Virus record (IMG/VR): IMGVR_UViG_3300030060_005656
Span: 18,761-82,760 of that record
DNA: 64,000 nucleotides
Strand: one strand, 5' to 3'
DNA from: a virus
Shown here: piece after piece, positions 34,814 to 42,372 of the stretch
Position numbering within the stretch: the stretch's first letter is position 1
Layout: each line of letters opens with the position of its first letter
Notes under the pieces: generated by a model
Seen by the model: the letters and a program-made list of their open reading frames with translations, nothing else
Told to the model about the DNA's origin: nothing
The model's database searches: none
Program-made: the position numbers and the translations under genes

Positions 34814-35211
34814 GGGGATGACTGGAATTGATTGGCGTAAGTCGATTGGTGTCAGCACGTCAAGCCTGAATTAAGCTTGTAAAACTGATTCATTTTTTTA
34901 ACTGGCAAAACAATTGCTAAGTTGGCGACTTTAGGACTTGTCCATGAGGAGTCAACAGTGGCTGTAGCGTAACTAGGTTACGAGATAGCTCCATCTCTTC
35001 TAAGGAATTTAAGATTTGTGTCCTTAGTTTTTGAGGTGTCAAATAGACAAATCGAACCCATGAAGTCGGTACATGGTAAAACTACCGTCACAGACCTCTG
35101 AAATCTTGTTTATTCTAATAGGTAGGTCTTTTACAGAATAAACTAAACGTGTAGGATAGACGTTAGTTGAATGCGAACAAGACGTGGGTTCGAATCCCAC
35201 CATCTCCACCA
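34814..35211 (+). ncRNA. ssrA: Transfer-messenger RNA (tmRNA)
   Basis: A 398-nt one-piece tmRNA. The acceptor stem GGGGATG (34814-34820) pairs with CATCTCC (35201-35207), followed by an encoded ACCA. The T-arm GTGGG-TTCGAAT-CCCAC precedes it. A pseudoknot upstream of the tag is visible: CAAGC/GCTTG with TGAAT/ATTCA. Eleven bases after it comes the resume codon GGC (34904-34906), and the frame runs 22 codons to TAA (34970-34972), ending HEESTVAVA. Bacteroidota tags also begin with Gly, but usually have about 8-10 residues and end in LAA or MAA. It rescues stalled ribosomes with SmpB, which is not seen in the window. Confidence 0.95.
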
Positions 35212-35216
35212 AAAAG

Positions 35217-35242
35217 AAAAGGACCATTTAGGTCCTTTTTTT
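35217..35242. terminator. Intrinsic terminator after the tmRNA
   Basis: A 9-bp stem AAAAGGACC / GGTCCTTTT with loop ATTTA, followed by a T run on the plus strand. It is also A-rich on the other side, so it can serve the convergent gene ending at 35241. Confidence 0.9.
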
Positions 35243-36368
35243 ATTTTAATATTTTAGCTAAACCTATCGGTTCTTTTTGTAGTACTAAACCTAATCCCTC
35301 ATTTACCGTTTCACTAATTATTTTACCATCTTTAACGGTAAATCTCACATCTTCAAAACCACCACCTGGACCAAATAATTTTATTATTCCAGATTCATGG
35401 TTAGGGTCTAGTATTTCTGTACCTACCTCATCTCTTAATCTTGCATTAAGTGTTCTAGATGAGTCGTGCATTTTAATATCACTTATACTATCCACTTCAC
35501 CATTTTTATCTGTATTTGGTGTGATTGAAAATTGACCTAGTGGTTGTGAGTCCCCACCATAAACTGTAAGTCTAGTAAAAGGAAATGTTCTGTTAGAGTC
35601 GTTTTTCTTAAATTTTGTTTTAAATATTGCTACGGTTAATGCGTTTGCAAATTCATTTATTAATTTTTGTGAAAATTGTCTAGTATAAAAACCTTTTTGG
35701 TTTTTTAAAAATATCCCTTTGGGTTTGATTTTTTCAATTAGGTCTTTCATACCCTCTTTTACTTGAAAGATGTGGTCATTGTCTATAGCTCCATTATCTA
35801 TCCATTTTGCAATATCTGTGGTAGGTGATATCCATCCTTCATCCGTGGTATCTTCTTCACCAAAACAACCGTATCTCCCATTACAAAATAAGTATTTATT
35901 TTCTACAGCTAATTCTTGTTCATATTCACAATTAATATCTACTACATTTTCTGGTGCTTTGTTATCTACACAATTATTTGTTAGACAATAGTAATTTGTT
36001 GCCTCTGGGTCTAAACAACCGTATATAACTTCTGGTTCTTTTGCTGTTTCTCCACCACCACTTCCATTTTGTACTACGGTTTCTTCTTCTTCTTCACCTA
36101 TAATATCACAAAGTGGTTTCCTTAACTCTTTAATTACATTTTGTTCAGTAGCATTTTGTTCTACCCATGGTGAACCCTCCATATCCTTTAATAAACCTTT
36201 TAAAGAACACGCTTGTGATTTGTCCTTATTCTTAACTATTTCTTCGTGGACATCCTTTACCGTTCGGTTATTTAGGTCATCTACGGTTGCGTCCATAACC
36301 TTGCGACTAGCAGGGGTAGTAAAATCCCAATAATTATGTGTGATATTTAAACAACTACAACTTGCCAT
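35241..36368 (-). CDS. Hypothetical cysteine-containing protein
   Basis: A 375-residue protein of unknown family. The N-terminus has CSCLN, and the centre (around 115-170) contains spaced cysteines in YGCLDPEATNYYC and NNCVDNKAP with an acidic surround, resembling GC-D-P-x-A-x-N-Y motifs of secreted Bacteroidota repeat proteins. The C-terminal 170 residues are a mixed alpha/beta domain with KGFYTRQFSQKLINEFANAL. Unlike its upstream neighbours it lacks the leader-like N-terminus. It is the last gene of a minus-strand run that starts at 40883 and ends at the tmRNA terminator. Confidence 0.65.
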   Translation of the reverse strand: MASCSCLNITHNYWDFTTPASRKVMDATVDDLNNRTVKDVHEEIVKNKDKSQACSLKGLLKDMEGSPWVEQNATEQNVIKELRKPLCDIIGEEEEETVVQNGSGGGETAKEPEVIYGCLDPEATNYYCLTNNCVDNKAPENVVDINCEYEQELAVENKYLFCNGRYGCFGEEDTTDEGWISPTTDIAKWIDNGAIDNDHIFQVKEGMKDLIEKIKPKGIFLKNQKGFYTRQFSQKLINEFANALTVAIFKTKFKKNDSNRTFPFTRLTVYGGDSQPLGQFSITPNTDKNGEVDSISDIKMHDSSRTLNARLRDEVGTEILDPNHESGIIKLFGPGGGFEDVRFTVKDGKIISETVNEGLGLVLQKEPIGLAKILK

Positions 36369-36371
36369 ATT

Positions 36372-38081
36372 TTATAAAGTTTCTTTTAAGATATCTGTTA
36401 ACCATTTTACTTTATCTTCACCTTCTAAATCATCTAACATCCCACTTAAGAAACCTTCATCTGTTTCTTCCACAGTATCTGGTTCTCCTTGTGTATAAAT
36501 GTCAGGTTTATTTGCTTCTACGGTTCTAGCAGCTGAATTAAAATCTAGTGGGTTGTACTTTCTTAAACAATCGTCCATAGTTTGACCAGCACAATTTTGC
36601 ATTAATACTGCGAGTAAAGCACCATCTATTGGTCCACTTAATCTACTGTAATACTTTAACTTATTTGGTTTATCAACTAGCATCCTTTTGTACCTTGGCC
36701 AATTTTTTCTTACTTGTCTAATATACTCTTTTTTTGATTCTACAGCATCTGATGTTGTCCATCTTTTACTCTCTATTTCATCTGTAACGTCACCTATTTG
36801 TGTATCTCCCAAAATTCTAGTCAGTGGCATAGGTGCTGCCTTGATGGACATCTTATCTAAAAGTGTATTTTCCAGTGTACCTGTGGTCCCTTCTACCTTA
36901 TTTTCCCACATATAACAAATCTGTGATGCTGCTAAAACACTAGGAGCTCTGTCATAGACATCCATAATTGCTGAGTCATCTACTGTATTTGGTATAAGAT
37001 TTCCTACTAGTGCGTCTTGTAACAGTATTGCTTCTGCTAAAGCCTCCTCATCTGTGTAACCACCGTAGGTATCCACAAACTTTTTATTTCCCATAACATC
37101 TATATACATATCTGGAGTTAAACCTGCTTTTGCTTTACCCTTACTACTGTATATATAATCTAACCAATAATTAATCCCAATATTTACCGTTACGTAACCA
37201 AGAAATATTCTTCCTTGGTTTGTCATAAATAACTGGTGAAGAAGCTTACCACCTTTCATTTTAACATATTCCCAACCGGTTCGTTTTATCGCCTTTTGAT
37301 AGATACTTTTAACCAATGGGTCGTCAGCTTTCCTGCCCATCATTGTAGCTAAATCCTCAATCTTAAAATCTTGTCTAACTAGTGTTTGGAATTCATCTGA
37401 GTTTTTCAGCATTCTTATCATATCGTCTTGGTAGTTTGGGTGTTCCAATAAAGAACCAAAGATAACTTCCAATCTACCTTTCCCACCAATAGTACCTGAA
37501 GTACTTATATTGTTCATAATTTTAGTTATCTGTTCTTCTGGTATTTCTATTTGTTTTAAAACCATTCTAAACTCATCTAAATTTTTAACGTTAACTACCC
37601 CTGAAATTGCATCAATTAATGGTTTTTGGAATTCTGATGGGTTCCCTTTGACTAGGATAGTTGATATGTCTTCTATTGTCTCTCTACCTATACGGTTTAT
37701 CGCTATCAAAAATTCATCTTCCCCTTTACTCCAAGCCTTACCCAGAGAATTTGCCTGAGATTCACTTATTTCTATACCCGCACCTTTAAATCTTTTCTTA
37801 AGAGCTTGTCCATTATTTCTTATTACAGCATTTGTTTTTTCCATAACTTCAGATAACACCTCCACCATATTAGAATTTTTAACTAATTTAGTGATAGGTA
37901 TAATTCCTACCGCATCTCCAAACTCCCTTTTTATAGTTTTACCTAATGCTACCATAGGTGAGTCACCGGCCTTTAGTAAACCTCTAAAAAATCTTAGTAA
38001 ACTAGACTGTTCTAAAATTAAGGGTTTTAATCCCATTATTTCACGAGTTCGATTTATTTCAGTTAAAATTGTTTTTTTCAT
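36372..38081 (-). CDS. Large putative internal head protein
   Basis: A 569-residue protein of unknown family. It starts MKKTILTEINRTREIMGLKP and then L-I-L-E-Q, almost the same leader as the protein at 44915-46108, with a possible prohead-protease cut after E24. The body is helical (ALGKTIKREFGDAVGIIPITK; GRLEVIFGSLLEHPN) with a hydrophobic patch around residues 285-310 (FMTNQGRIFLGYVTVNIGIN) and an acidic C-terminus. It is followed 3 bases later by the next gene. An internal, possibly ejected, head protein is inferred from the leader; there is no direct evidence of activity. Confidence 0.62.
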   Translation of the reverse strand: MKKTILTEINRTREIMGLKPLILEQSSLLRFFRGLLKAGDSPMVALGKTIKREFGDAVGIIPITKLVKNSNMVEVLSEVMEKTNAVIRNNGQALKKRFKGAGIEISESQANSLGKAWSKGEDEFLIAINRIGRETIEDISTILVKGNPSEFQKPLIDAISGVVNVKNLDEFRMVLKQIEIPEEQITKIMNNISTSGTIGGKGRLEVIFGSLLEHPNYQDDMIRMLKNSDEFQTLVRQDFKIEDLATMMGRKADDPLVKSIYQKAIKRTGWEYVKMKGGKLLHQLFMTNQGRIFLGYVTVNIGINYWLDYIYSSKGKAKAGLTPDMYIDVMGNKKFVDTYGGYTDEEALAEAILLQDALVGNLIPNTVDDSAIMDVYDRAPSVLAASQICYMWENKVEGTTGTLENTLLDKMSIKAAPMPLTRILGDTQIGDVTDEIESKRWTTSDAVESKKEYIRQVRKNWPRYKRMLVDKPNKLKYYSRLSGPIDGALLAVLMQNCAGQTMDDCLRKYNPLDFNSAARTVEANKPDIYTQGEPDTVEETDEGFLSGMLDDLEGEDKVKWLTDILKETL

Positions 38082-38091
38082 TTTTCTTTTT

Positions 38092-39342
38092 TTAATATGC
38101 TAACCCTGCTTCATCATAAATTTTATATAATGTTTCTATATCGGATTGTTTCTTACTTGTAAATAGTCTTGTAAAAACTTTACAATTTTTTAAATAGTTA
38201 GGGTATTTTGATATAAGTTCTGGTGCAACCTCCTGTATTAATTCATACACTATAACATATTCGTTTTGGTACCCATCAGGTCTCCATCCTTTTTGCCACT
38301 CTTTCCAAACATTATCTTCTGTAAAGTCTTTTGTTGGGTAATCTTGTTTCCAAGCAAATTCTATCGACATTTCTCCATCACCATCCCAAGTGTATACTTT
38401 TCCAGTACAGTCAAATGGTGTAGTTGTAATAGCTCCTTTAATATTACCATTATTCTCTAAAATTTTATTCCATACATTAAGCAACACTTTAGGTTTGTCT
38501 TTTAACCAATCAGAAAATGAATTCTTTCCAGCTATTATTTCAATAAGTTCTGCTGGTAGTTGTGGGTCATACCAACACATTTCTATAAAAATAACCAATG
38601 CTCTAATTAGGTATTCTGCTCCACTCATCATAGTTTCAAGACCTGGTATACGACCGTAATAAGCTCTAGCTGTAACTTGTGCTGCTGTAAAACCAGCCAT
38701 TAGTTCGGGCCCTAAAGACTTAGGAAATATTTTTCTAGCTAATTTTACTTGTTTTGGTGTTAACTTGGCCACTTCTTGAGCTACTGTACGACTAATATTT
38801 TTTGACCCATTCCAAGCTGCTTTAAATATTATATTTAAAGGTGTTTTTAATGGTTTTGCGGCATATTTAAGAGCTTCACCACCTGGTACAATAGCAAAAG
38901 CTAGTTGCATTCCCGCGGAATAATAATCATTCTTAGTATAAACATATAAAAGTGCATTACATATATCTGCAACAACTGATATTATACAACCAGCACCAGC
39001 AGTAAAACCACAAAGTAAATAAGCTACAAAAGAAATAGCGTCAATAACATAGTGATACCATGAATCGGATGCACTTACACTAGAACTACTAGACTTACTA
39101 GTATTGTAATCTTTACCACCATACTGTAAATCAAAATAGGTGTCATAAACTGTTCTTTGTTCCCTAACTTCTTCTTTCCTTTTAGAATTGTCTTTTCTAG
39201 GTCCGTACAATTTTTCTAGGTTTCTTATTACCTCACGAAATTGTTCGGGTGAAGTTATTTTATCTTCTTCTCTAACATCCATAACAGACTCAACTATTAA
39301 GTCAACCAGTTCCTTATGTGTTAATTTTATAGTATTTTTCAT
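38092..39342 (-). CDS. Putative internal protein with pretoxin-like hydrophobic core
   Basis: A 416-residue protein. The leader (NTIKLTHKELVDLIVES, then S19) ends in I-V-E-S. Residues 97-157 form a hydrophobic block with Cys and Gly (IDAISFVAYLLCGFTAGAG; then YSAGMQLAFAIVPGGEALKY). The D-x-x-x-A-x-x-Y ... D-Y-x-x-A ... P-G-x-x-A-x-K pattern resembles the short pretoxin segments that precede toxin domains in polymorphic secreted toxins. The rest is helical without a known catalytic domain. Membrane insertion or toxin-like delivery is speculative. It sits in the run of leader-bearing genes. Confidence 0.6.
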   Translation of the reverse strand: MKNTIKLTHKELVDLIVESVMDVREEDKITSPEQFREVIRNLEKLYGPRKDNSKRKEEVREQRTVYDTYFDLQYGGKDYNTSKSSSSSVSASDSWYHYVIDAISFVAYLLCGFTAGAGCIISVVADICNALLYVYTKNDYYSAGMQLAFAIVPGGEALKYAAKPLKTPLNIIFKAAWNGSKNISRTVAQEVAKLTPKQVKLARKIFPKSLGPELMAGFTAAQVTARAYYGRIPGLETMMSGAEYLIRALVIFIEMCWYDPQLPAELIEIIAGKNSFSDWLKDKPKVLLNVWNKILENNGNIKGAITTTPFDCTGKVYTWDGDGEMSIEFAWKQDYPTKDFTEDNVWKEWQKGWRPDGYQNEYVIVYELIQEVAPELISKYPNYLKNCKVFTRLFTSKKQSDIETLYKIYDEAGLAY

Positions 39343-39343
39343 A

Positions 39344-40090
39344 TTAGTATAATGGATTTGCTTTACCTCTTCCTGGTTGATAAGAGTCTGACCATTTGGT
39401 ATTTCCTAGTTGATTGGCCACACCTCTTGCTATTCCAGAATCCCAAACACCCATACTAGCTGTCCCAGCTCCTGCAGCATCATCAGATTCCCCACTTTCA
39501 GTCCCAGCCTCTTGTTCTCCTAATTCATAATTCATAAGTATTTCAGAATCCTCAACTCCAGACATGTAACTATCTTCTGGACCATCACTATCAAAATTAT
39601 AACCTTTTTTAATTTTAGAGTAGTTAGTTTCTGGCTCAGTAAAACCTTCATCACCTAATTCTGGTTGGGAACCTAGGGCTCCCTTACTTTGGAAATCATA
39701 TGCGTTATCACCTTCTGAGTCATCTGCGTATCCACCTTGTAGACCAGACATTATTTCTTCTCCTAAATCTAGTGTTATTACTTCTTCTTCATGATGGTCT
39801 TCGTGTTCGTCATAATCAAATGAGTTGGCTACACTGTCTATGTTATCCGCCATTTGTGCAATTTTAGACTCCATCCAATCTTCTAACTGTTCATTATCCC
39901 CCAATCTATCATGAACACTTTGTGCTTTTTTAGCGATATTATAAAGTTGTTGTTTTGCCATATAAGAACCGTGGTGTTTTTTTTCGTTTTTTGGTTTAAC
40001 GTCACCACACCCCTCATTTATCTGGTTTTCCGATGAGGTACCAAATATAAGTTCCTTAACTCTAGCAATTTCTTCTTGTATAGTAGGCAT
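39344..40090 (-). CDS. Acidic putative internal head protein
   Basis: A 248-residue acidic protein. The leader MPTIQEEIARVKELIFG is amphipathic, and I-N-E-G at 24-27 is a prohead-protease-type site. Then come a helical part (AKQQLYNIAKKAQSVHDRLG) and a long low-complexity acidic/Gly/Ser region (DDAAGAGTASMG), ending in WSDSYQPGRGKANPLY. No known family. It stops 1 base before the next gene, and its own TATTTATA box lies 18 bases upstream. Confidence 0.6.
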   Translation of the reverse strand: MPTIQEEIARVKELIFGTSSENQINEGCGDVKPKNEKKHHGSYMAKQQLYNIAKKAQSVHDRLGDNEQLEDWMESKIAQMADNIDSVANSFDYDEHEDHHEEEVITLDLGEEIMSGLQGGYADDSEGDNAYDFQSKGALGSQPELGDEGFTEPETNYSKIKKGYNFDSDGPEDSYMSGVEDSEILMNYELGEQEAGTESGESDDAAGAGTASMGVWDSGIARGVANQLGNTKWSDSYQPGRGKANPLY

Positions 40091-40108
40091 ATTATAATAT
40101 ATTATATA

Positions 40109-40116
40109 TATAAATA
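40109..40116 (-). promoter_or_regulatory. TATTTATA late-promoter-like box
   Basis: TATTTATA on the minus strand, context GTTATATTTATATA, 18 bases before the ATG at 40090, in the only gap of this operon wide enough for a promoter. Confidence 0.45.
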
Positions 40117-40146
40117 TAACAAAGGTGGACTAATTGCCTACCTTAT

Positions 40147-40425
40147 CTAAAATATTAAGTTTCGGTTTTGATTTACGTAAATACTTAAACCCTCTTTTAA
40201 TTCATACGGGTTTATTTTTCTTTGTAATTGTAGGTATCCGGTGTCATCATCTTCGGAGTCATACCAGTCAACTTCATCAAATAAATCACAGACATCAACT
40301 AATTCTTCAAATAAAATTTCTAAGGTTGCGGTAGTTTCAACTTCATCTTCTACCACAGTAAATTCAACTTCTACTGTTTCTCTTTGTTCATTCACAAAAA
40401 ATGAATGTATTTCTTCTATTACCAT
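40147..40425 (-). CDS. Small acidic hypothetical protein
   Basis: A 92-residue, very acidic protein with alternating strand-like sequence (TVEVEFTVVEDEVETTATLEI is the region around residues 17-37) and a C-terminal basic helix (LQRKINPYELKEGLSIYVNQN). No recognised family. It lies between two leader-bearing genes on the same strand but does not itself carry the leader. Confidence 0.55.
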   Translation of the reverse strand: MVIEEIHSFFVNEQRETVEVEFTVVEDEVETTATLEILFEELVDVCDLFDEVDWYDSEDDDTGYLQLQRKINPYELKEGLSIYVNQNRNLIF

Positions 40426-40472
40426 AATATTAAATCTTTTGTAATTTAAATATTATGTAATATTAAAAAATC

Positions 40473-40883
40473 TTAAAGTCTTCTAGATTTTAACCAGAAA
40501 ATTTCTCTACCAGCACGAGTTTCTAAAGCTCTTAATTTTTGTTTGGACCTTTTTAAATTTAAATCTTCAGACTTTTCTAAATCTTCCATTAAAAAAGATG
40601 TGAATTCCAGTACGTCAGCATTTAATTCTTCTACATATTGTACCCTATCTTGGAGTTGCATAATTTGTTCTTCCATTAAACCCATTATTTCTTCAGGGGA
40701 AAGAATTTGTTCTATTTCATCTTCTAACGCTTCTAAATCAGCATCCATCATTTCATCGTCTTCTAGGGTTGGGTCGTCACCACGAAGAGTAGCTAATACT
40801 TCATCGTCACCTAATTCTTGTTCTACAATTTTTTTAATAAGTCCAGTTAACTGTGCTTCTGTTAAGGTTAATTTTTTTGCCAT
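40473..40883 (-). CDS. Helical protein with capsid-targeting-like leader
   Basis: A 136-residue acidic, helical protein. The leader AKKLTLTEAQLTGLIKKIVE (residues 2-21) is followed by Q22, giving I-V-E-Q at 19-22, a prohead-protease-type site at exactly the position found in three other proteins here. The body is coiled-coil-like (LMEEQIMQLQDRVQYVEEL; LNLKRSKQKLRALETRAGRE) and ends in basic residues. An internal or core head protein is the best inference. A TATTTATA box lies 20 bases upstream. Confidence 0.62.
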   Translation of the reverse strand: MAKKLTLTEAQLTGLIKKIVEQELGDDEVLATLRGDDPTLEDDEMMDADLEALEDEIEQILSPEEIMGLMEEQIMQLQDRVQYVEELNADVLEFTSFLMEDLEKSEDLNLKRSKQKLRALETRAGREIFWLKSRRL

Positions 40884-40903
40884 TGTTAATTATTTTATAT
40901 ACA

Positions 40904-40911
40904 TATAAATA
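40904..40911 (-). promoter_or_regulatory. TATTTATA late-promoter-like box
   Basis: TATTTATA on the minus strand, context GTATATTTATATG, 20 bases before the ATG at 40883. Confidence 0.48.
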
Positions 40912-40925
40912 TACTCATCTTTTTG

Positions 40926-40956
40926 TTTGGTGTTGTATTTATTTTTTGTATCTTTG
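40926..40956 (+). promoter_or_regulatory. Perfect Bacteroidota-type promoter (TTTG-N19-TATCTTTG)
   Basis: TTTG at 40926-40929, a 19-base spacer and TATCTTTG at 40949-40956, exactly matching the host consensus. It is 5 bases before the ATG at 40962, and this placement decides that start. Confidence 0.75.
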
Positions 40957-40961
40957 TAAGG

Positions 40962-41123
40962 ATGAAAGAAAAATTAAAAACACATAAATTAGTAGGAGTA
41001 TCTTTAAGTGACCAACAAAAAAATGTGGCTATCGGAAAGTTAAAACAAAAAGGTTTAGCTCACGATGCTTACTGGAGTATGGGAAAGTCCTACTATTGGA
41101 TTAAACGAGGAAATAAAATTTAA
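40962..41123 (+). CDS. Small basic hypothetical protein
   Basis: A 53-residue basic protein starting MKEKLKTHKLVGVSLSDQQK, ending YYWIKRGNKI. An in-frame ATG at 40923 would give 13 more residues, but that codon lies inside the promoter (upstream of the -7 box), so the start at 40962 is preferred. Expression from a host-type promoter suggests an early gene. The function is unknown. Confidence 0.62.
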   Translation: MKEKLKTHKLVGVSLSDQQKNVAIGKLKQKGLAHDAYWSMGKSYYWIKRGNKI

Positions 41124-41137
41124 AAATAACTTAAAAA

Positions 41138-41338
41138 ATGGGACATTGGGAAGACTTTTGGTATGAAATCACCGAAGACATTAATAAAAAAGGTTTAAAA
41201 AAAGAATTTGATGCTCAATTAGCAAAAATGAATAATCAAGACAAACATAAATACAAAGATTCTAGGGGCAGATGGGATTATGCATATCATAAGGTCATAA
41301 AACTTTACGAAAATAAAAAGTCAAAAACTGTTGTATAA
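41138..41338 (+). CDS. Small hypothetical protein
   Basis: A 66-residue charged, aromatic-rich protein (MGHWEDFWYEITEDINKKG; RGRWDYAYHKVIKLYENK). It lies 14 bases after the previous small gene and just before an intrinsic terminator, so both form a two-gene early unit. No family was recognised. Confidence 0.62.
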   Translation: MGHWEDFWYEITEDINKKGLKKEFDAQLAKMNNQDKHKYKDSRGRWDYAYHKVIKLYENKKSKTVV

Positions 41339-41341
41339 TAA

Positions 41342-41367
41342 AAAACCCTGACCGAAGTCAGGGTTTT
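41342..41367. terminator. Bidirectional intrinsic terminator
   Basis: An 11-bp stem AAAACCCTGAC / GTCAGGGTTTT with a CGAA tetraloop between convergent genes. Both flanks supply a U-tract on the respective strand. Confidence 0.9.
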
Positions 41368-41388
41368 CTAATCTATATGCCCTACTAA

Positions 41389-41814
41389 TTAGAACTTGTA
41401 CGAGAAACCTAGATTGAAAGTTCCCTCTCTCTCACCAGCTTCATCTTCTTTTAATCCCATACTGTATCTTGGCTCAACATTAAGACCTTTCCATACATTG
41501 TAAGAATAACCGACACCAACAGTCATGTTGTCCATCATTTCTTCCGTAGGAGCTTGAAGAGATACGAATGTGTTAGCATTCCAGTTGTATCTTCCCCATA
41601 AGTCATAAGTCATTTCACCTTCAGCATCTTCGCCAGCTTGAATCATACCCACAGTCCAAGTGTCATTCAATGCATAACCAAAACCTAAGTTTTGAGTTAC
41701 TTTGTCCATTGTTTCTTCTTGGTCACCGTCATAGGTTCCTATGACCATGAAATTCTGAGCTGATGCAAATAACGTTGATAAGGCTACAGCGGATGTTAAA
41801 ATCAATTTTTTCAT
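41389..41814 (-). CDS. Secreted outer-membrane beta-barrel-like protein
   Basis: A 141-residue protein with a Sec signal peptide (MKKLILTSAVALSTLFASAQ, cut after AQ). The mature part has alternating beta strands with Gly/Tyr/Trp (LGFGYALNDTWTVGMI; VGVGYSYNVWKG; NLGFSYKF) and ends in Phe, the hallmark of small outer-membrane barrels. It should insert in the host outer membrane or be displayed there. Codons look more GC-rich than in the neighbours, as in the capsid gene, suggesting high expression or recent acquisition from the host. A role in superinfection exclusion or surface change is possible but not shown. Confidence 0.75.
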   Translation of the reverse strand: MKKLILTSAVALSTLFASAQNFMVIGTYDGDQEETMDKVTQNLGFGYALNDTWTVGMIQAGEDAEGEMTYDLWGRYNWNANTFVSLQAPTEEMMDNMTVGVGYSYNVWKGLNVEPRYSMGLKEDEAGEREGTFNLGFSYKF

Positions 41815-41897
41815 TTGTTTTTTTTTCTTTTAACTTTTATACTCTTGATTTTACTTATTTAACGAGACACTCAAAAGTAGGGGCCTCTTTTTTTTAC

Positions 41898-42122
41898 TTA
41901 CTTTTTAGTAAAAAATGATGCTAATAACACTAATACTACAAGTCCTACAAACCCACCTTCTCCAAGTGAAGTAATAAGTGCAGTAAGGTTAGCTACCACA
42001 TCCATGTTGAAAATAGCACCACCGGTTAATACATACCATAGGATTGATACTGGGATAACTGCCATCATAATACCACCTAAACCAGCGAAAAATCCTGTTA
42101 CATATTTCATTACTGAATCCAT
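41898..42122 (-). CDS. Small two-helix membrane protein
   Basis: A 74-residue protein with two strongly hydrophobic segments (about 9-35 and 55-71), Gly-rich, ending in FFTKK. A short Asn/Asp/Thr-containing loop joins them (FNMDVVANLTALITSLGEGG). Size and topology would fit a holin, antiholin or another small pore-forming protein in the inner membrane. It is next to the outer-membrane barrel gene on the same strand, 83 bases apart. The function is uncertain. Confidence 0.6.
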   Translation of the reverse strand: MDSVMKYVTGFFAGLGGIMMAVIPVSILWYVLTGGAIFNMDVVANLTALITSLGEGGFVGLVVLVLLASFFTKK

Positions 42123-42341
42123 AATTTAAAATTTTTAAATTCGTTTATATCTTTTAAGTTCCGGTAACCAAAAGATAACTACCATAATTTGGATATCCTC
42201 TTTGTGATAGTCTTGTTAATATGTACCGCTTAATTTTAAAAAGTCAATATATTTTAAAAAAATAGGGTTTTGGGGTCAAAATATGGTAAAAATTAAGCTG
42301 TATGGGGTGGATTATACGATAAATCTCTATTGATTTTTGAT

Positions 42342-42349
42342 TAAATTTG
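42342..42349 (+). promoter_or_regulatory. Host-type -7 box
   Basis: TAAATTTG, an exact TAnnTTTG match, 23 bases before the ATG at 42373. No clear TTTG lies 19-21 bases upstream, so this is a weaker call. The preceding 42123-42341 holds only AT-rich sequence in which I see no gene. Confidence 0.42.
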
Positions 42350-42372
42350 TATTATTTTTTAATAAAAATGCT

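Noticed and set aside
35185-35211. Possible separate tRNA at the end of the tmRNA
   Set aside because: Only the acceptor and T-arm are present, and they pair with GGGGATG at 34814, so they belong to the one-piece tmRNA.
35039-35227. Minus-strand frame of 62 codons containing MVGFEPTS
   Set aside because: It is the antisense of the tmRNA T-arm and acceptor end. The string VGFEPT is a well-known artefact of translating tRNA-like sequence backwards.
40923-41123. Longer start for the small gene at 40962
   Set aside because: The earlier ATG lies upstream of the -7 box of a perfect host-type promoter and could not be on the transcript.
42337-42372. TTG start extending the STKWCT protein
   Set aside because: It overlaps the TAAATTTG box; the ATG at 42373 is a better start.
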